A stretch of 64,000 nt of DNA from Nocardioides sp. ChNu-153 (GTDB lineage Bacteria; Actinomycetota; Actinomycetes; Propionibacteriales; Nocardioidaceae), in assembly GCF_030466625.1 (NCBI RefSeq), contig NZ_JADEVT010000017.1:1-64000 (forward strand), read 5' to 3'. Made by a program: the position numbers and the translations under genes. The notes beneath the pieces are model-generated. The model was not told the DNA's origin. It did no database searches and saw nothing but the letters and a program-made list of their open reading frames with translations. This document shows, piece by piece, positions 42,868 through 54,360 of this stretch. The stretch's first letter is position 1; every line of letters starts with the position of its first letter.

Positions 42868-43146
42868 TCAGCCGGGGATGAGACCGTCGTCGCCGAGCAT
42901 CGCCCGGACCTCCTCGAGGGAGGCGTCCTCCGGCGGGAGGATCAGGTCGGACTCGTCGAGCGCGTCGGCGGCGTGCGGCACGCCCTCGGCGCGCACGCCG
43001 GCGAGCAGCGCGGCCAGCGCGGGGCGGAAGGCCGCCTCGTCGCCGTCCTCGACCGCCTTCTCCACGGCGTCGTCGAGCGCGTTCAGGGACGCGAAGCAGG
43101 CGTCGGTGATGTCGAACTGGCCCTCACCCAGGATGCGGACGATCAC
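42868..43146 (-). CDS. pspAA: PspA-associated protein PspAA
   Basis: 92 aa: VIVRILGEGQFDITDACFASLNALDDAVEKAVE (in parts), then a conserved acidic C-terminal half (ADALDESDLILPPEDASLEEVRAMLGDDG). This is the PspAA family found between pspA and htpX in actinobacteria. GTG overlaps the pspA stop (GTGA). Forms part of the Psp envelope-stress module; molecular role not established. Confidence 0.88.
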   Translation of the reverse strand: MIVRILGEGQFDITDACFASLNALDDAVEKAVEDGDEAAFRPALAALLAGVRAEGVPHAADALDESDLILPPEDASLEEVRAMLGDDGLIPG

Positions 43147-43934
43147 TGCTGACCGCCCTCCGTGCGCTTGACCGCCTCCGGCTGGAGGATGTCGCCGCTC
43201 GCCGGCGCACCCTCGATGGCCTGGGGGGCGGACGGGGCCGAGAGGCCCTTGAGGGCGGCGAGCTCGGCCTCGACGTCGGCACCCGAGCTGAGCGCGTCGA
43301 GCTCGCGGGCGATGTCGTCGCCGCGGTTGAGCGACGAGGCGTCCTCGAGGGCACCCGAGGCCAGCAGCTCGTCGATCGCGCCGGCGCGGGCCTGCATCTG
43401 GGCCGTCTTGTCCTCGGCGCGCTGGATGGCCAGGCCGACGTCGCCCATCTCCTCGCCGATGCCGGACATCGCCTCGTTGATGCGCGTCTGCGCCTCGGCC
43501 GCCGTGTAGGTGGCCTTGATGGTCTCCTTGCGCGTGCGGAAGGACTCGACCTTGGCCTGCAGGCGCTGCTGCGCCAGCACCAGCTTCTCCTCCTCGCCCT
43601 GCAGCTGCGCGTGCTGCGTGCGGAGGTCGGCGATCTGCTGGCTCAGGCCCGACTTGCGCGTGAGGGCCTCGCGGGCCAGGTCCTCGCGGCCGACCTGGAT
43701 CGCCTTCTGCGCCTGGTCGGTGAGCTTCTGGGCCTGCTGCTCGAGCTGGTTCACCTGCAGCTCGACGCGCTTGCGGCTCGTGGCGACGTCGGCGACGCCG
43801 CGGCGCACCTTGCTCAGCAGCTCGATCTGGCGCTGGTAGCTGTAGTCCAGGGTCTCCCGCGGGTCCTCGGCCCGGTCGAGGGCGGTGTTGGCCTTCGACC
43901 TGAAGATCAGGCTCATGCGCTTCATCAGACTCAT
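43143..43934 (-). CDS. pspA: Phage shock protein A (PspA/IM30 family)
   Basis: 263-aa ESCRT-III-like protein that oligomerises on the inner face of the membrane to limit proton leakage. Almost entirely helical: amphipathic start MKRMSLIFRSKANTALDRAEDP, then a long coiled coil with the typical LDYSYQRQIELLSKVRRGVADV segment, and an Ala/Glu-rich tail of about 50 residues. ATG at 43934 follows GAGAGG. Upstream lies a perfect 16-bp palindrome that may be an operator. First gene of the psp operon; divergent from the DUF3043 gene. Confidence 0.95.
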   Translation of the reverse strand: MSLMKRMSLIFRSKANTALDRAEDPRETLDYSYQRQIELLSKVRRGVADVATSRKRVELQVNQLEQQAQKLTDQAQKAIQVGREDLAREALTRKSGLSQQIADLRTQHAQLQGEEEKLVLAQQRLQAKVESFRTRKETIKATYTAAEAQTRINEAMSGIGEEMGDVGLAIQRAEDKTAQMQARAGAIDELLASGALEDASSLNRGDDIARELDALSSGADVEAELAALKGLSAPSAPQAIEGAPASGDILQPEAVKRTEGGQQ

Positions 43935-43983
43935 CGGGTGGCCTCTCCTCGGGCGGTGCTCGTGCGGCGGTGCGTCCGGTGCT

Positions 43984-43999
43984 CCCGACCGCGGTCGGG
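43984..43999. promoter_or_regulatory. Perfect 16-bp palindrome upstream of pspA
   Basis: CCCGACCGCGGTCGGG lies 50 bp before the pspA start. Farther upstream on the minus strand TAGTGT (44022–44027) may be the -10, which would place the palindrome in the leader as an operator or RNA hairpin. The rest of 43935–44149 shows no gene. Confidence 0.4.
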
Positions 44000-44149
44000 G
44001 CCCGCTGCGGCTTCCCGCTCAACACTAGGCGCAAACCTCAAGGCGGGCGAGGGTGGGTGCGGCCCGCGGCGGGCCGGTACCCTGGCACCTCCGCGAGCGT
44101 CCCGGCCCCGTGCCGTGCGCTCCCCACCGTCCGTCCTGTGAGGCCAGCG

Positions 44150-44776
44150 TTGTTCCGTCGTAGCTCCACCCCCGTCGACCCGGGCCCCTCGACCACCGAG
44201 GCCCCCGACCCCGCGGGCGAGGTGGACGGACGCCCCTCGAGGAACCCCGCCGCCAAGGGTCGCCCCACGCCGAGCCGGCGCGAGGCCGAGGCGGCGGCGC
44301 GGGCCCGCGCGAAGCCCGCCCGCTCCCGCAAGGAGCTGGCGGCCAAGGAGCGCGCCGACCGCAAGGCCCGCCAGGACAAGGTCCGCCAGGCCATGAAGAC
44401 CGGCGACGAGACCTTCATGCCGAAGCGCGACCGCGGGCCGGTGCGCCGCTTCACCCGCGACTTCGTGGACTCGCGCTTCTCCTTCACCGAGCTGACGCTG
44501 CCGGTCATGGTGCTCTCGCTCGTCCTGCAGTACTCGGGCAACGCCGACCTCGTCGCCATGGGCACCCTGGTGCTGACGACGATGCTGCTGCTGGTCGTGC
44601 TCGACGTGCTCTACCTGCGCTTCCGCCTGCGCCGCGAGGTGCGCCGCCGCTTCCCCGACGAGCCCTTCAAGGGCCTCACCTTCTACGCGGTAAGCCGCTC
44701 GCTGCAGATCAAGCCGTGGCGCCTGCCCAAGCCGCGCGTCAAGATCGGCACCCGCCTCGGCGACGACTACCGCTGA
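44150..44776 (+). CDS. DUF3043-family membrane protein
   Basis: 208 aa. TTG at 44150 follows GTGAGG by six bases; the GTG at 44138 is an alternative adding four residues. The first 90 residues are disordered and strongly basic (SRREAEAAARARAKPARSRK, KERADRKARQDKVRQAMKTG), then RDRGPVRRFTRDFVDSRF, two hydrophobic helices (about 118–165) and a conserved tail FKGLTFYAVSRSLQIKPWRLPKP. Family widespread in actinobacteria (Rv2206-like by recalled position); function unknown. Confidence 0.88.
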   Translation: MFRRSSTPVDPGPSTTEAPDPAGEVDGRPSRNPAAKGRPTPSRREAEAAARARAKPARSRKELAAKERADRKARQDKVRQAMKTGDETFMPKRDRGPVRRFTRDFVDSRFSFTELTLPVMVLSLVLQYSGNADLVAMGTLVLTTMLLLVVLDVLYLRFRLRREVRRRFPDEPFKGLTFYAVSRSLQIKPWRLPKPRVKIGTRLGDDYR

Positions 44777-44780
44777 CCGG

Positions 44781-45500
44781 GTGAGCGGCCCGGCCGAGGA
44801 GGTCGACGGGCGGCGCGCCCTGGTGCGCCAGGGCCTGGCCATCGGCGTCGCGACCGGCCTCTACGGCACCTCCTTCGGGGCCGTCGCCGTCGCGGGCGGG
44901 CTCGACGTCTGGCAGGCCTGCGCACTGTCGCTGCTGGTCTTCTCCGGCGCCTCCCAGTTCGCCTTCGTCGGCGTGCTCGCCGCCGGCGGCTCCCCCTGGT
45001 CGGGCGCGGCCACCGGCCTGATGCTCGGGGCGCGCAACATGCTCTACGGCCTCGGCCTGGTGCGTCTGCTCGGCTGGCGGGGACTGCGGCGCGCCGGCGC
45101 CGCGCAGCTCGTGATCGACGAGTCCAGCGCCGTGGCGACCGCCACCACCCGCACCGACCACGCCCGCCTCGGCTTCCTCGTCACCGGCGGGTCGGTCTTC
45201 GTGCTGTGGAACCTCATGACCCTCGTCGGCGCGCTCGCCGGCACGGCCATCGGCGACCCCCGTACCTACGGTCTCGACGCGGCCGTCGCCGCCGCGTTCC
45301 TCGCCCTGCTGTGGCCGCGGCTGGGCGACCGGCCGGCCGTCGTCGTCGCCGTGGTGGCGGCTGCGCTGGCCCTGCTGCTCGTGCCCGCCACGCCGGCCGG
45401 CGTACCCGTGCTCGCGTCCGCGTCCGTGGCCCTCCTGGCCGCGCTCCTGCCCCGGCGCTCGCCGCCAGGCCCGGTCCCCGCCGAAGGGAGCGCGTCGTGA
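44781..45500 (+). CDS. azlC: AzlC-family branched-chain amino acid exporter, large subunit
   Basis: 239-aa membrane protein with about seven helices. The AzlC signature is seen in VSFG-type start GVATGLYGTSFGAVAVAGGL, SLLVFSGASQFAFVGVLAAGG and LMLGARNMLYGLGLV. Works with the small AzlD subunit encoded in overlapping frame. In other bacteria the pair exports branched-chain or other amino acids. GTG start four bases after the DUF3043 stop suggests co-transcription with it. Confidence 0.9.
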   Translation: MSGPAEEVDGRRALVRQGLAIGVATGLYGTSFGAVAVAGGLDVWQACALSLLVFSGASQFAFVGVLAAGGSPWSGAATGLMLGARNMLYGLGLVRLLGWRGLRRAGAAQLVIDESSAVATATTRTDHARLGFLVTGGSVFVLWNLMTLVGALAGTAIGDPRTYGLDAAVAAAFLALLWPRLGDRPAVVVAVVAAALALLLVPATPAGVPVLASASVALLAALLPRRSPPGPVPAEGSAS

Positions 45501-45811
45501 GCACCACGTGGGTCGCGCTGCTGGTGCTCGCGGCCGGCAGCTACCTGCTCAAGCTCGCGGGCCTGTCCCTGCCCGCGGAGGTGCTGGAACGGCCCGTCGT
45601 ACGACGGGTGGCCCTGGCCCTGCCCATCGCCCTGCTGTCCGCCCTGGTGGCGGTGCAGGCCGTCGCGGACGGGTCGCGGCTGGTCGTCGACGCCCGGGTC
45701 GCCGGGCTCGCGGTGGCGGTCGTCGCCCTCGCTCTGCGCGCGAACTTCCTCCTCGTCGTGGTGCTGGCCGCGCTCACCGCCGCGGGGCTGCGCGCGGCGG
45801 GCGTGGGCTGA
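45497..45811 (+). CDS. azlD: AzlD-family branched-chain amino acid exporter, small subunit
   Basis: 104 aa with four hydrophobic segments and the AzlD pattern LVLAAGSYLLKLAGLSLP, VVRRVALALPIALLSALVAVQ and a final VALALRANFLLVVVLAALTAAGLR. GTG overlaps the azlC stop by 4 bp (GTGA). Required partner of AzlC in two-subunit exporters. Converges on dapB with a 24-bp gap and no clear terminator. Confidence 0.9.
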   Translation: MSTTWVALLVLAAGSYLLKLAGLSLPAEVLERPVVRRVALALPIALLSALVAVQAVADGSRLVVDARVAGLAVAVVALALRANFLLVVVLAALTAAGLRAAGVG

Positions 45812-45835
45812 GCCCCGCGCGGTCCGCTCCAGCGC

Positions 45836-48646
<2,811 letters not shown>

Positions 48647-48650
<4 letters not shown>

Positions 48651-50896
48651 TCCGCGGAGTCGCCCTCGACCTCGGCGGCCTCGGCGGCCGGCTCGCCGGC
48701 CTCCTCGACCACGGGGACGAGCGACAGCTTGCCGCGGTCGTCGATCTCGCCGATCTCGACCTGGATCTTCTGGCCGACGGAGACGACGTCGTCGACGGAC
48801 TCGACGCGCTTTCCGTCGTTGAGGGCCCGCAGCTTGGTGATGTGCAGCAGGCCGTCCTTGCCCGGCATCAGCGAGACGAACGCACCGAAGTTCGTCGTCT
48901 TCACGATGGTGCCGAGGTAGCGCTCGCCGACCTCGGGCATCGTCGGGTTGGCGATGGCGTTGATCGCGGAGCGGGCGGCCTCGGCGGCCGAGCCCTCTTG
49001 GGCACCGATGTAGATGGTGCCGTCGTCCTCGATCGAGATCTGGGCGCCCGTGTCGTCCTGGATCTGGTTGATGACCTTGCCCTTGGGGCCGATGACCTCG
49101 CCGATCTTGTCGACGGGGATCTTCACCGTGATGATGCGCGGCGCCGTGGCGGACATCTCGCCGGGGACGGAGATGGCCTCGTCCATGACGTCGAGGATCG
49201 CCAGGCGCGCGTCGCGGGCCTGGGTCAGCGCGCCGGCCAGCACCTGCGCCGGGATGCCGTCGAGCTTGGTGTCGAGCTGCAGCGCGGTGACGAACTCGCG
49301 CGTGCCGGCGACCTTGAAGTCCATGTCGCCGAACGCGTCCTCCGCGCCGAGGATGTCGGTCAGCGCGACGTACTGCGTCTGGCCGTCGACCTCGCCGGAG
49401 ATGAGACCCATCGCGATGCCCGCGACCGGCGCCTTCAGCGGGACGCCCGCGTGCAGGAGACCGAGCGTGGAGGCGCAGACCGAGCCCATCGAGGTGGAGC
49501 CGTTGGAGCCCATGGCCTCGGAGAGCTGACGGATCGCGTAGGGGAACTCCTCGCGCGAGGGCAGCACGGGCAGGAGGGCGCGGCGCGCGAGCGCGCCGTG
49601 GCCGACCTCGCGGCGCTTCGGCGAGCCGACGCGACCGGTCTCGCCCGTGGAGAAGGGCGGGAACACGTACTTGTGCATGTAGCGGCGGTGCTTCTCCGGC
49701 GACAGCGTGTCGAGCTGCTGCTCCATCTTGAGCATGCCGAGCGTCGTGACGCCGAGGATCTGCGTCTCGCCGCGCTCGAACAGCGCCGAGCCGTGGACGC
49801 GCGGGATCACGCCGACCTCGGCGTGCAGCGGGCGGATGTCGGCGAGGCCGCGACCGTCCATGCGCACCTTGTCGCGCAGGACGCGCTCGCGGACGAGCTG
49901 CTTGGTCAGCGCGCGGTAGGCGGCGCCGACCTCCTTCTCGCGGCCCTCGAAGTCGGAGCCGATGCGCTCGAGCAGCGCGGCCTTGACCTCGTCGAGCTTC
50001 TCCTCGCGCTCCTGCTTGCCGGCGATCGTCAGCGCCGCGGCGGTCTCGCCGCTCACGGCGGCCTCGACGGCGGCGTACACGTCGTCCTCGAAGTCGAGGA
50101 AGACCGGGAAGTCGGCGACCGGCTTGGCGGCGGCCTTGGCGAGCTCGGCCTGGGCCTCCACCAGCTGCTTGATGAACGGCTTGGCCGCGTCGAGACCGCC
50201 GGCGACGACCTCCTCGGTGGGGGCCTGCACGCCGCCCTGGACCAGGGTCCAGGTCTGCTCGGTGGCCTCGGCCTCGACCATCATGATCGCGACGTCGCCC
50301 GAGTCGGTGACGCGACCCGCGACGACCATGTCGAAGACGGCGTCCTCGAGCTGGCTGTGGGTCGGGAACGCCACCCACTGACCCTCGATGAGCGCCACTC
50401 GGACGCCACCGATGGGGCCGGAGAACGGCAGGCCGGAGAGCTGCGTCGACATGGACGCGGCGTTGATCGCCAGCACGTCGTACGGGGTGTCGGGGTTGAG
50501 CGACATCACGGTGATGACGACCTGGACCTCGTTGCGCAGGCCCTTCTTGAAGGTCGGGCGCAGCGGGCGGTCGATGAGGCGGCAGGCGAGGATCGCGTCC
50601 TCGCCCGGGCGGCCCTCGCTGCGGAAGAACGAGCCGGGGATCTGGCCCGCGGCGTACATCCGCTCCTCGACGTCGATCGTCAGGGGGAAGAAGTCGAAGT
50701 GGTCCTTGGGGTGCTTGCCCGCCGTCGTGGCGGACAGCAGCATCGTGTCGTCGTCGAGGTACGCCGTCACGGAGCCGGCGGCCTGCCGGGCGAGCAGCCC
50801 GGTCTCGAACTTGACGGTGCGGGTGCCGAAGCGTCCGTTGTCGAGGACGGTCTCGACGGCGGAGATGACGGGCCCGGTGGGGGTGGACTCGGTCAA
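48647..50896 (-). CDS. pnp: Polyribonucleotide nucleotidyltransferase (PNPase)
   Basis: 749-aa 3'→5' phosphorolytic exoribonuclease. Two RNase PH domains ([51 protein letters not shown], read in parts) flank a helical linker; KH ([20 protein letters not shown]) and S1 ([20 protein letters not shown]) RNA-binding domains follow, with an acidic end. TTG at 50896 lies near an AGGGA. A 400-bp leader with hairpins separates it from rpsO, as in the Streptomyces rpsO-pnp operon where RNase III processes this region. Confidence 0.97.
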
Positions 50897-51142
50897 GGAG
50901 ATCCCTGTTCTGTGTGCGGAGCGAACCGCGGCGTGCTCGCCTGTCGCGATGCACGGGGGCCGTCCACGCGCGGGTGGGGCCTCGTCGAGGTCCCGCGGCT
51001 TGCGTGCCGGTCTTCGATCGAGGCCCGCGGAGCCGGCCGGTCGACGTGCGACGCGGGGATCCGAGGGCCACTACCGAGGACCGGGCCGGACGGTGCGGGT
51101 CGCTCCTGGTGGATGGTTCCGGTGTTCTGTTGTCCTGCGGTC

Positions 51143-51170
51143 CTACGGGGTGGTGCCTACGGGGTGGTGC
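51143..51170. repeat. Tandem 14-bp repeat in the rpsO–pnp gap
   Basis: CTACGGGGTGGTGC occurs twice back to back (51143–51156 and 51157–51170) in the leader of pnp. The gap 50897–51296 holds no gene. Confidence 0.7.
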
Positions 51171-51182
51171 CGGTGGTGCGGG

Positions 51183-51203
51183 GCGCGCCGTCGGGCGGCG
51201 CGC
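51183..51203 (-). promoter_or_regulatory. Hairpin in the pnp leader
   Basis: GCGCGCCG (51183–51190) pairs with CGGCGCGC (51196–51203) over a 5-nt loop. A -10-like TATCGT lies just upstream on the minus strand (51213–51218). PNPase leaders in other bacteria carry RNase III-cleaved stems used for autoregulation; this is a candidate for that element. Confidence 0.4.
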
Positions 51204-51256
51204 ACGGCTCCGACGATAGCGGCTCGGCGCCGCTGGACGAAGGAGGCCGGATGCAG

Positions 51257-51290
51257 CAGGAGCGGCCGCCCGGGTGGGCGACCGCTCCTG
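51257..51290 (-). terminator. Terminator or processing hairpin after rpsO
   Basis: CAGGAGCGG pairs with CCGCTCCTG, with an inner CGCCC/GGGCG continuation over GGGT. It starts 7 nt after the rpsO stop. Without a U tract it may be leaky, allowing some read-through to pnp. Confidence 0.7.
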
Positions 51291-51296
51291 GCGCGA

Positions 51297-51572
51297 TCAA
51301 CGACGGAGGCCGAGGCGCTCGATGATCGAGCGGTACCGGTTGATGTCCGTCTTGCTGAGGTAGTTGAGCAGGCGGCGGCGCTGGCCGACCAGCAGCAGCA
51401 GGCCACGACGGCTGTGGTGGTCGTGCTTGTGCTGCTTCAGGTGCTCCGTGAGGTGCGCGATGCGGTGGCTCAGCAGCGCGACCTGCACCTCCGGCGAGCC
51501 GGTGTCGCCCGGCGTCGTGCCGTACTCGGCGATGATCCTCTTCTTGGTCTCCGCGTCGGTTCCGATCGACAT
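51297..51572 (-). CDS. rpsO: 30S ribosomal protein S15
   Basis: 91-aa primary 16S rRNA-binding protein: [40 protein letters not shown] (in parts), then [20 protein letters not shown]. These are the universally conserved S15 blocks and length. ATG at 51572 follows GAGAGGAG. A longer in-frame reading upstream is rejected because the ribosome-binding site fits the short start. A TACGTT hexamer 89 bp upstream may be its -10. Confidence 0.97.
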   Translation of the reverse strand: MSIGTDAETKKRIIAEYGTTPGDTGSPEVQVALLSHRIAHLTEHLKQHKHDHHSRRGLLLLVGQRRRLLNYLSKTDINRYRSIIERLGLRR

Positions 51573-51660
51573 GCGGGCTCCTCTCGACTCGTTGCGCGGC
51601 GCGCCGGGGCCTGTTCTCCCGGGCACTGGGTTCCGCGGCCGTCCTGACGGCAACCGGAGA

Positions 51661-51666
51661 AACGTA
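51661..51666 (-). promoter_or_regulatory. Possible -10 (TACGTT) of rpsO
   Basis: TACGTT on the minus strand with TTGGGG 18 bp upstream, 89 bp before the rpsO ATG. Space for a leader in which S15 could autoregulate. Confidence 0.3.
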
Positions 51667-51711
51667 CCAGCGGCGCCGCGACGCCCCCAAAACAGCGCGG
51701 TACGGCGGGGC

Positions 51712-53478
51712 TCAGGCCTCCGGCTGCCCGCCCTCGGCCGCGGCGAGCACCGCCCGGGCGGCGGCGCGGGCCGCCGTCGGGTCGGACGCGGCGAGCACGG
51801 CCTCGGCGACCTGGTGGCACTCGTCGGCCGTGACGCGGGCGAGCATGGCGCCGACGGCGCGGACCGCGCTCGGCGCCATCGACAGCGACGTGATGCCCAT
51901 GCCGACGAGCGCGCAGGCGAGCAGCGGGTCGGCGGCGGCCTCGCCGCAGACGCCGACGGGCTTGCCGGCCTGCTGGCCCGCCGCCGCCGTGATGGCGACG
52001 AGGTGGAGCACCGCGGGCTGCCACGGGTCCGTGAGGTGGGCCAGGTCGCTGGCGAGCCGGTCGGCGGCCATCGTGTACTGCGTCAGGTCGTTGGTGCCGA
52101 TCGACAGGAAGTCGACGACCTCGAGCACCCGGTGGGCGAGCACCGCGACGGCCGGCACCTCGACCATCGCCCCCGCCCTCAGGCCCCGGGCGTGCACCTG
52201 CTCGGCGAAGGCCGCGGCCTCGTCGCGCGTGGCGACCATGGGCGCCATGACCCACGCCTCGGTGCCGGTGCGCCGCGCGGCCTCCGCCACCGCGTCGAGC
52301 TGGTGGGCCAGCAGCGCGGGGTTGTCGGCGGCGAGCCGCAGGCCGCGCACGCCCAGGGCGGGGTTCTCCTCCCCCTCGTGGGTCGCGAAGGCGATCGGCT
52401 TGTCGGAACCGGCGTCGAGGGTGCGCACGACGACGTGCTGGCCCCGGCCGGCGTACGGCGCGAGCACCTCGGCGTAGATGTCCGCCTGCTCCGCCACCGT
52501 CGGCTCGGTCGGGCGGTCGAGGAAGGACAGCTCGGTGCGGAACAGGCCGACGCCCTCGACCGGCTCGCTCGCCGCCGCCTGCGCGGAGGCGGGGTCGGCG
52601 ACGTTGGCGAGCAGCTTGACCCGCACGCCGTCGCGGGTGGCGGCCGGGCCGGTCCACGCCGCGGTGGCGGCGCGCAGCTCGGTGTCGGCCCGGACGCGGG
52701 ACCCCGCCTCCTCGGCGTCGGGCGCGAGCTCGACCGTGCCGGCGGAACCGTCCACGAGCACGGGCTCGCCGTCGGGCAGCTCGAGGGCCCCCGCGACGCC
52801 GACCACGCAGGGGATCCCGAGCTGGCGGGCGATGATCGCGGTGTGGCTGGTCGCGCCGCCGCGCTCGGTCACCAGGCCGACCACGACGGCCGGGTCGAGG
52901 CCGGCGGTGTCCGAGGGCGCCAGGTCGGCGGCGACGAGCACGACCGGCGTGGTCGGGAGCACGACGCCCGGCTCCGGGGCGCCGGCCAGGCGGGCGACGA
53001 GGCGGCGCTCGATGTCGCGCAGGTCGGTGACGCGCTCGGCCATCAGGCCGCCCTGCTGCTCGAACAGCGCGACGAAGGTGTCGACCGCCGACTCGACGGC
53101 GCCGAGCAGGTCGGCCCCGCCCCGCAGCTGCTTGCGCACGCCCGAGCGCAGCCCGCGGTCGCGGGCGAGACCGGCGCTCGCGGTGAGCACCTGGGCGGCC
53201 GCGCCCTCGACCCGCGCGGCGCGGGCGACGTACCCGTCCGCGACGGCTGCGGCAGCCGCGTCGTACGCCGCGAGCGCGGGCTCCTCCTCGGTCGGCGCCG
53301 AGGCGCGCAGGGCCGCGACGGCCGCGGGGTCGACCTCCGTCGCCACCCGGAGCACGGGGGCGTGCGCGACGCCGGGCACGACGGGCGTCCCGCGGCGCGT
53401 CCGGACGGGGGCGGCGGGAGCGGCGGGAGCGGCGGGGCCGGTGGCGGCAGCGGAGCCGGCGGAGTCAGCGGTGACCAT
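51712..53478 (-). CDS. ptsI: PTS enzyme I (phosphoenolpyruvate–protein phosphotransferase)
   Basis: 588 aa; starts the PTS phosphorelay by moving phosphate from PEP to HPr. A 28-residue Ala/Pro-rich N-terminal extension is unusual. The active-site His is in [23 protein letters not shown]-binding motifs [48 protein letters not shown] and the Cys in [10 protein letters not shown] are all intact. ATG at 53478 lies 6 nt after a -10-like CAAACT. Divergent from deoR-fruK-fruA-ptsH, the arrangement also seen in corynebacteria. Confidence 0.95.
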   Translation of the reverse strand: MVTADSAGSAAATGPAAPAAPAAPVRTRRGTPVVPGVAHAPVLRVATEVDPAAVAALRASAPTEEEPALAAYDAAAAAVADGYVARAARVEGAAAQVLTASAGLARDRGLRSGVRKQLRGGADLLGAVESAVDTFVALFEQQGGLMAERVTDLRDIERRLVARLAGAPEPGVVLPTTPVVLVAADLAPSDTAGLDPAVVVGLVTERGGATSHTAIIARQLGIPCVVGVAGALELPDGEPVLVDGSAGTVELAPDAEEAGSRVRADTELRAATAAWTGPAATRDGVRVKLLANVADPASAQAAASEPVEGVGLFRTELSFLDRPTEPTVAEQADIYAEVLAPYAGRGQHVVVRTLDAGSDKPIAFATHEGEENPALGVRGLRLAADNPALLAHQLDAVAEAARRTGTEAWVMAPMVATRDEAAAFAEQVHARGLRAGAMVEVPAVAVLAHRVLEVVDFLSIGTNDLTQYTMAADRLASDLAHLTDPWQPAVLHLVAITAAAGQQAGKPVGVCGEAAADPLLACALVGMGITSLSMAPSAVRAVGAMLARVTADECHQVAEAVLAASDPTAARAAARAVLAAAEGGQPEA

Positions 53479-53484
53479 GCCCCG

Positions 53485-53513
53485 AGTTTGCGCCCCGACC
53501 CCTTGACAGTCAA
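53485..53513 (-). promoter_or_regulatory. Promoter of ptsI
   Basis: TTGACT (53508–53513, minus strand), 17-bp spacer, CAAACT (53485–53490), then 6 nt to the ATG. Its -35 overlaps the -35 of the divergent deoR promoter. Confidence 0.5.
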
Positions 53514-53531
53514 CATGAACGGGCATAGAAC
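53503..53531 (+). promoter_or_regulatory. Promoter/operator of deoR-fruK-fruA-ptsH
   Basis: Consensus TTGACA (53503–53508), 17-bp spacer, TAGAAC (53526–53531). The 11-bp inverted repeat TTGACAGTCAA (53503–53513) contains both divergent -35 boxes. GAAC recurs at 53517, 53528 and 53537. A regulator bound here could control both operons. Confidence 0.65.
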
Positions 53532-53592
53532 AACACGAACACAGATCGTCCGGATCAGCGCCGGCGCGACCGGGCGGCCCAGGGAGGCGGAG

Positions 53593-54360
53593 ATGTACGC
53601 CGAGGAACGACAGAACGCGATCGCCCAACGGGTGGCGGCCGAGGGCCGCATGTCCGTGACGGCGCTCGCCGCGGAGTTCGCGGTGACGACGGAGACGGTG
53701 CGCCGCGACCTGTCCGGCCTCGAGCGCCGGGGCCTCGTGCGCCGGGTGCACGGCGGCGTCGTGCCCGCCGACGCCCTCCACGTCATCGAGGCCGGTGTGG
53801 CGGACCGCAGCCGCACCCGCACGGCCGAGAAGGAGCGCATCGCGCGCCTCGCGGTCCGCTACCTGCCGAGCCCGGGGAGCACGGTGCTGCTCGACGCGGG
53901 CACCACCACCGCGGCCCTGGCGGCCGCGCTCCCGCCGGCCCACCGCCTCGTGGTGGTCACCCACTCGGTGCCGATCGCGGCCCGCCTCGCGGGCCTGCCC
54001 CAGCTGGACCTGCACCTGCTGCCCGGTCGGGTGCGCCCGCAGACGCTGGCCGCCGTGGGCCCCGAGACCGTCGTCCACCTCGAGCGGCTCCGCGTCGACG
54101 TCGCCTTCGTCGGCGCGAACGGCATCTCGACCGCGCACGGCCTGTCCACCCCCGACGCGGAGGAGGCCGCGGTGAAGCGCTCGCTCGTCGCCGCCGCCCG
54201 CTCCGTCGTCGCCCTCGCCGACGGCACGAAGGTCGGCGAGGAGCACACCCGGAAGTTCGCCGAGCTCGACGAGGTCGACGCCCTGGTCACGACCACGGAC
54301 GCCGACCCCGGCGAGCTCGCCGCCCTGCGCGCCACCGGCCTGGAGGTCGACCTCGCATGA
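53593..54360 (+). CDS. DeoR/GlpR-family transcriptional regulator of the fructose PTS
   Basis: 255 aa. N-terminal HTH: YAEERQNAIAQRVAAEGRMS, then VTALAAEFAVTTETVRRDLSGLERRGLVRRVHGG, the DeoR signature (in parts). C-terminal effector domain with LDAGTTTAALAAALP, VDVAFVGANGIS and KFAELDEVDALVT; family members sense phosphorylated sugars such as fructose 1-phosphate. ATG at 53593 follows GGGAGG. It is the first gene of the fruK-fruA-ptsH operon and probably represses it and ptsI from the shared promoter region. Confidence 0.92.
   Translation: MYAEERQNAIAQRVAAEGRMSVTALAAEFAVTTETVRRDLSGLERRGLVRRVHGGVVPADALHVIEAGVADRSRTRTAEKERIARLAVRYLPSPGSTVLLDAGTTTAALAAALPPAHRLVVVTHSVPIAARLAGLPQLDLHLLPGRVRPQTLAAVGPETVVHLERLRVDVAFVGANGISTAHGLSTPDAEEAAVKRSLVAAARSVVALADGTKVGEEHTRKFAELDEVDALVTTTDADPGELAALRATGLEVDLA

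Noticed and set aside
51143..51170. Tandem repeat considered as CRISPR-like
   Set aside because: Only two contiguous 14-bp copies, no spacers and no cas genes.
51127..51690. Overlapping short frames around rpsO and its flanks
   Set aside because: Shadows of rpsO and of GC-rich spacer DNA; no conserved content.
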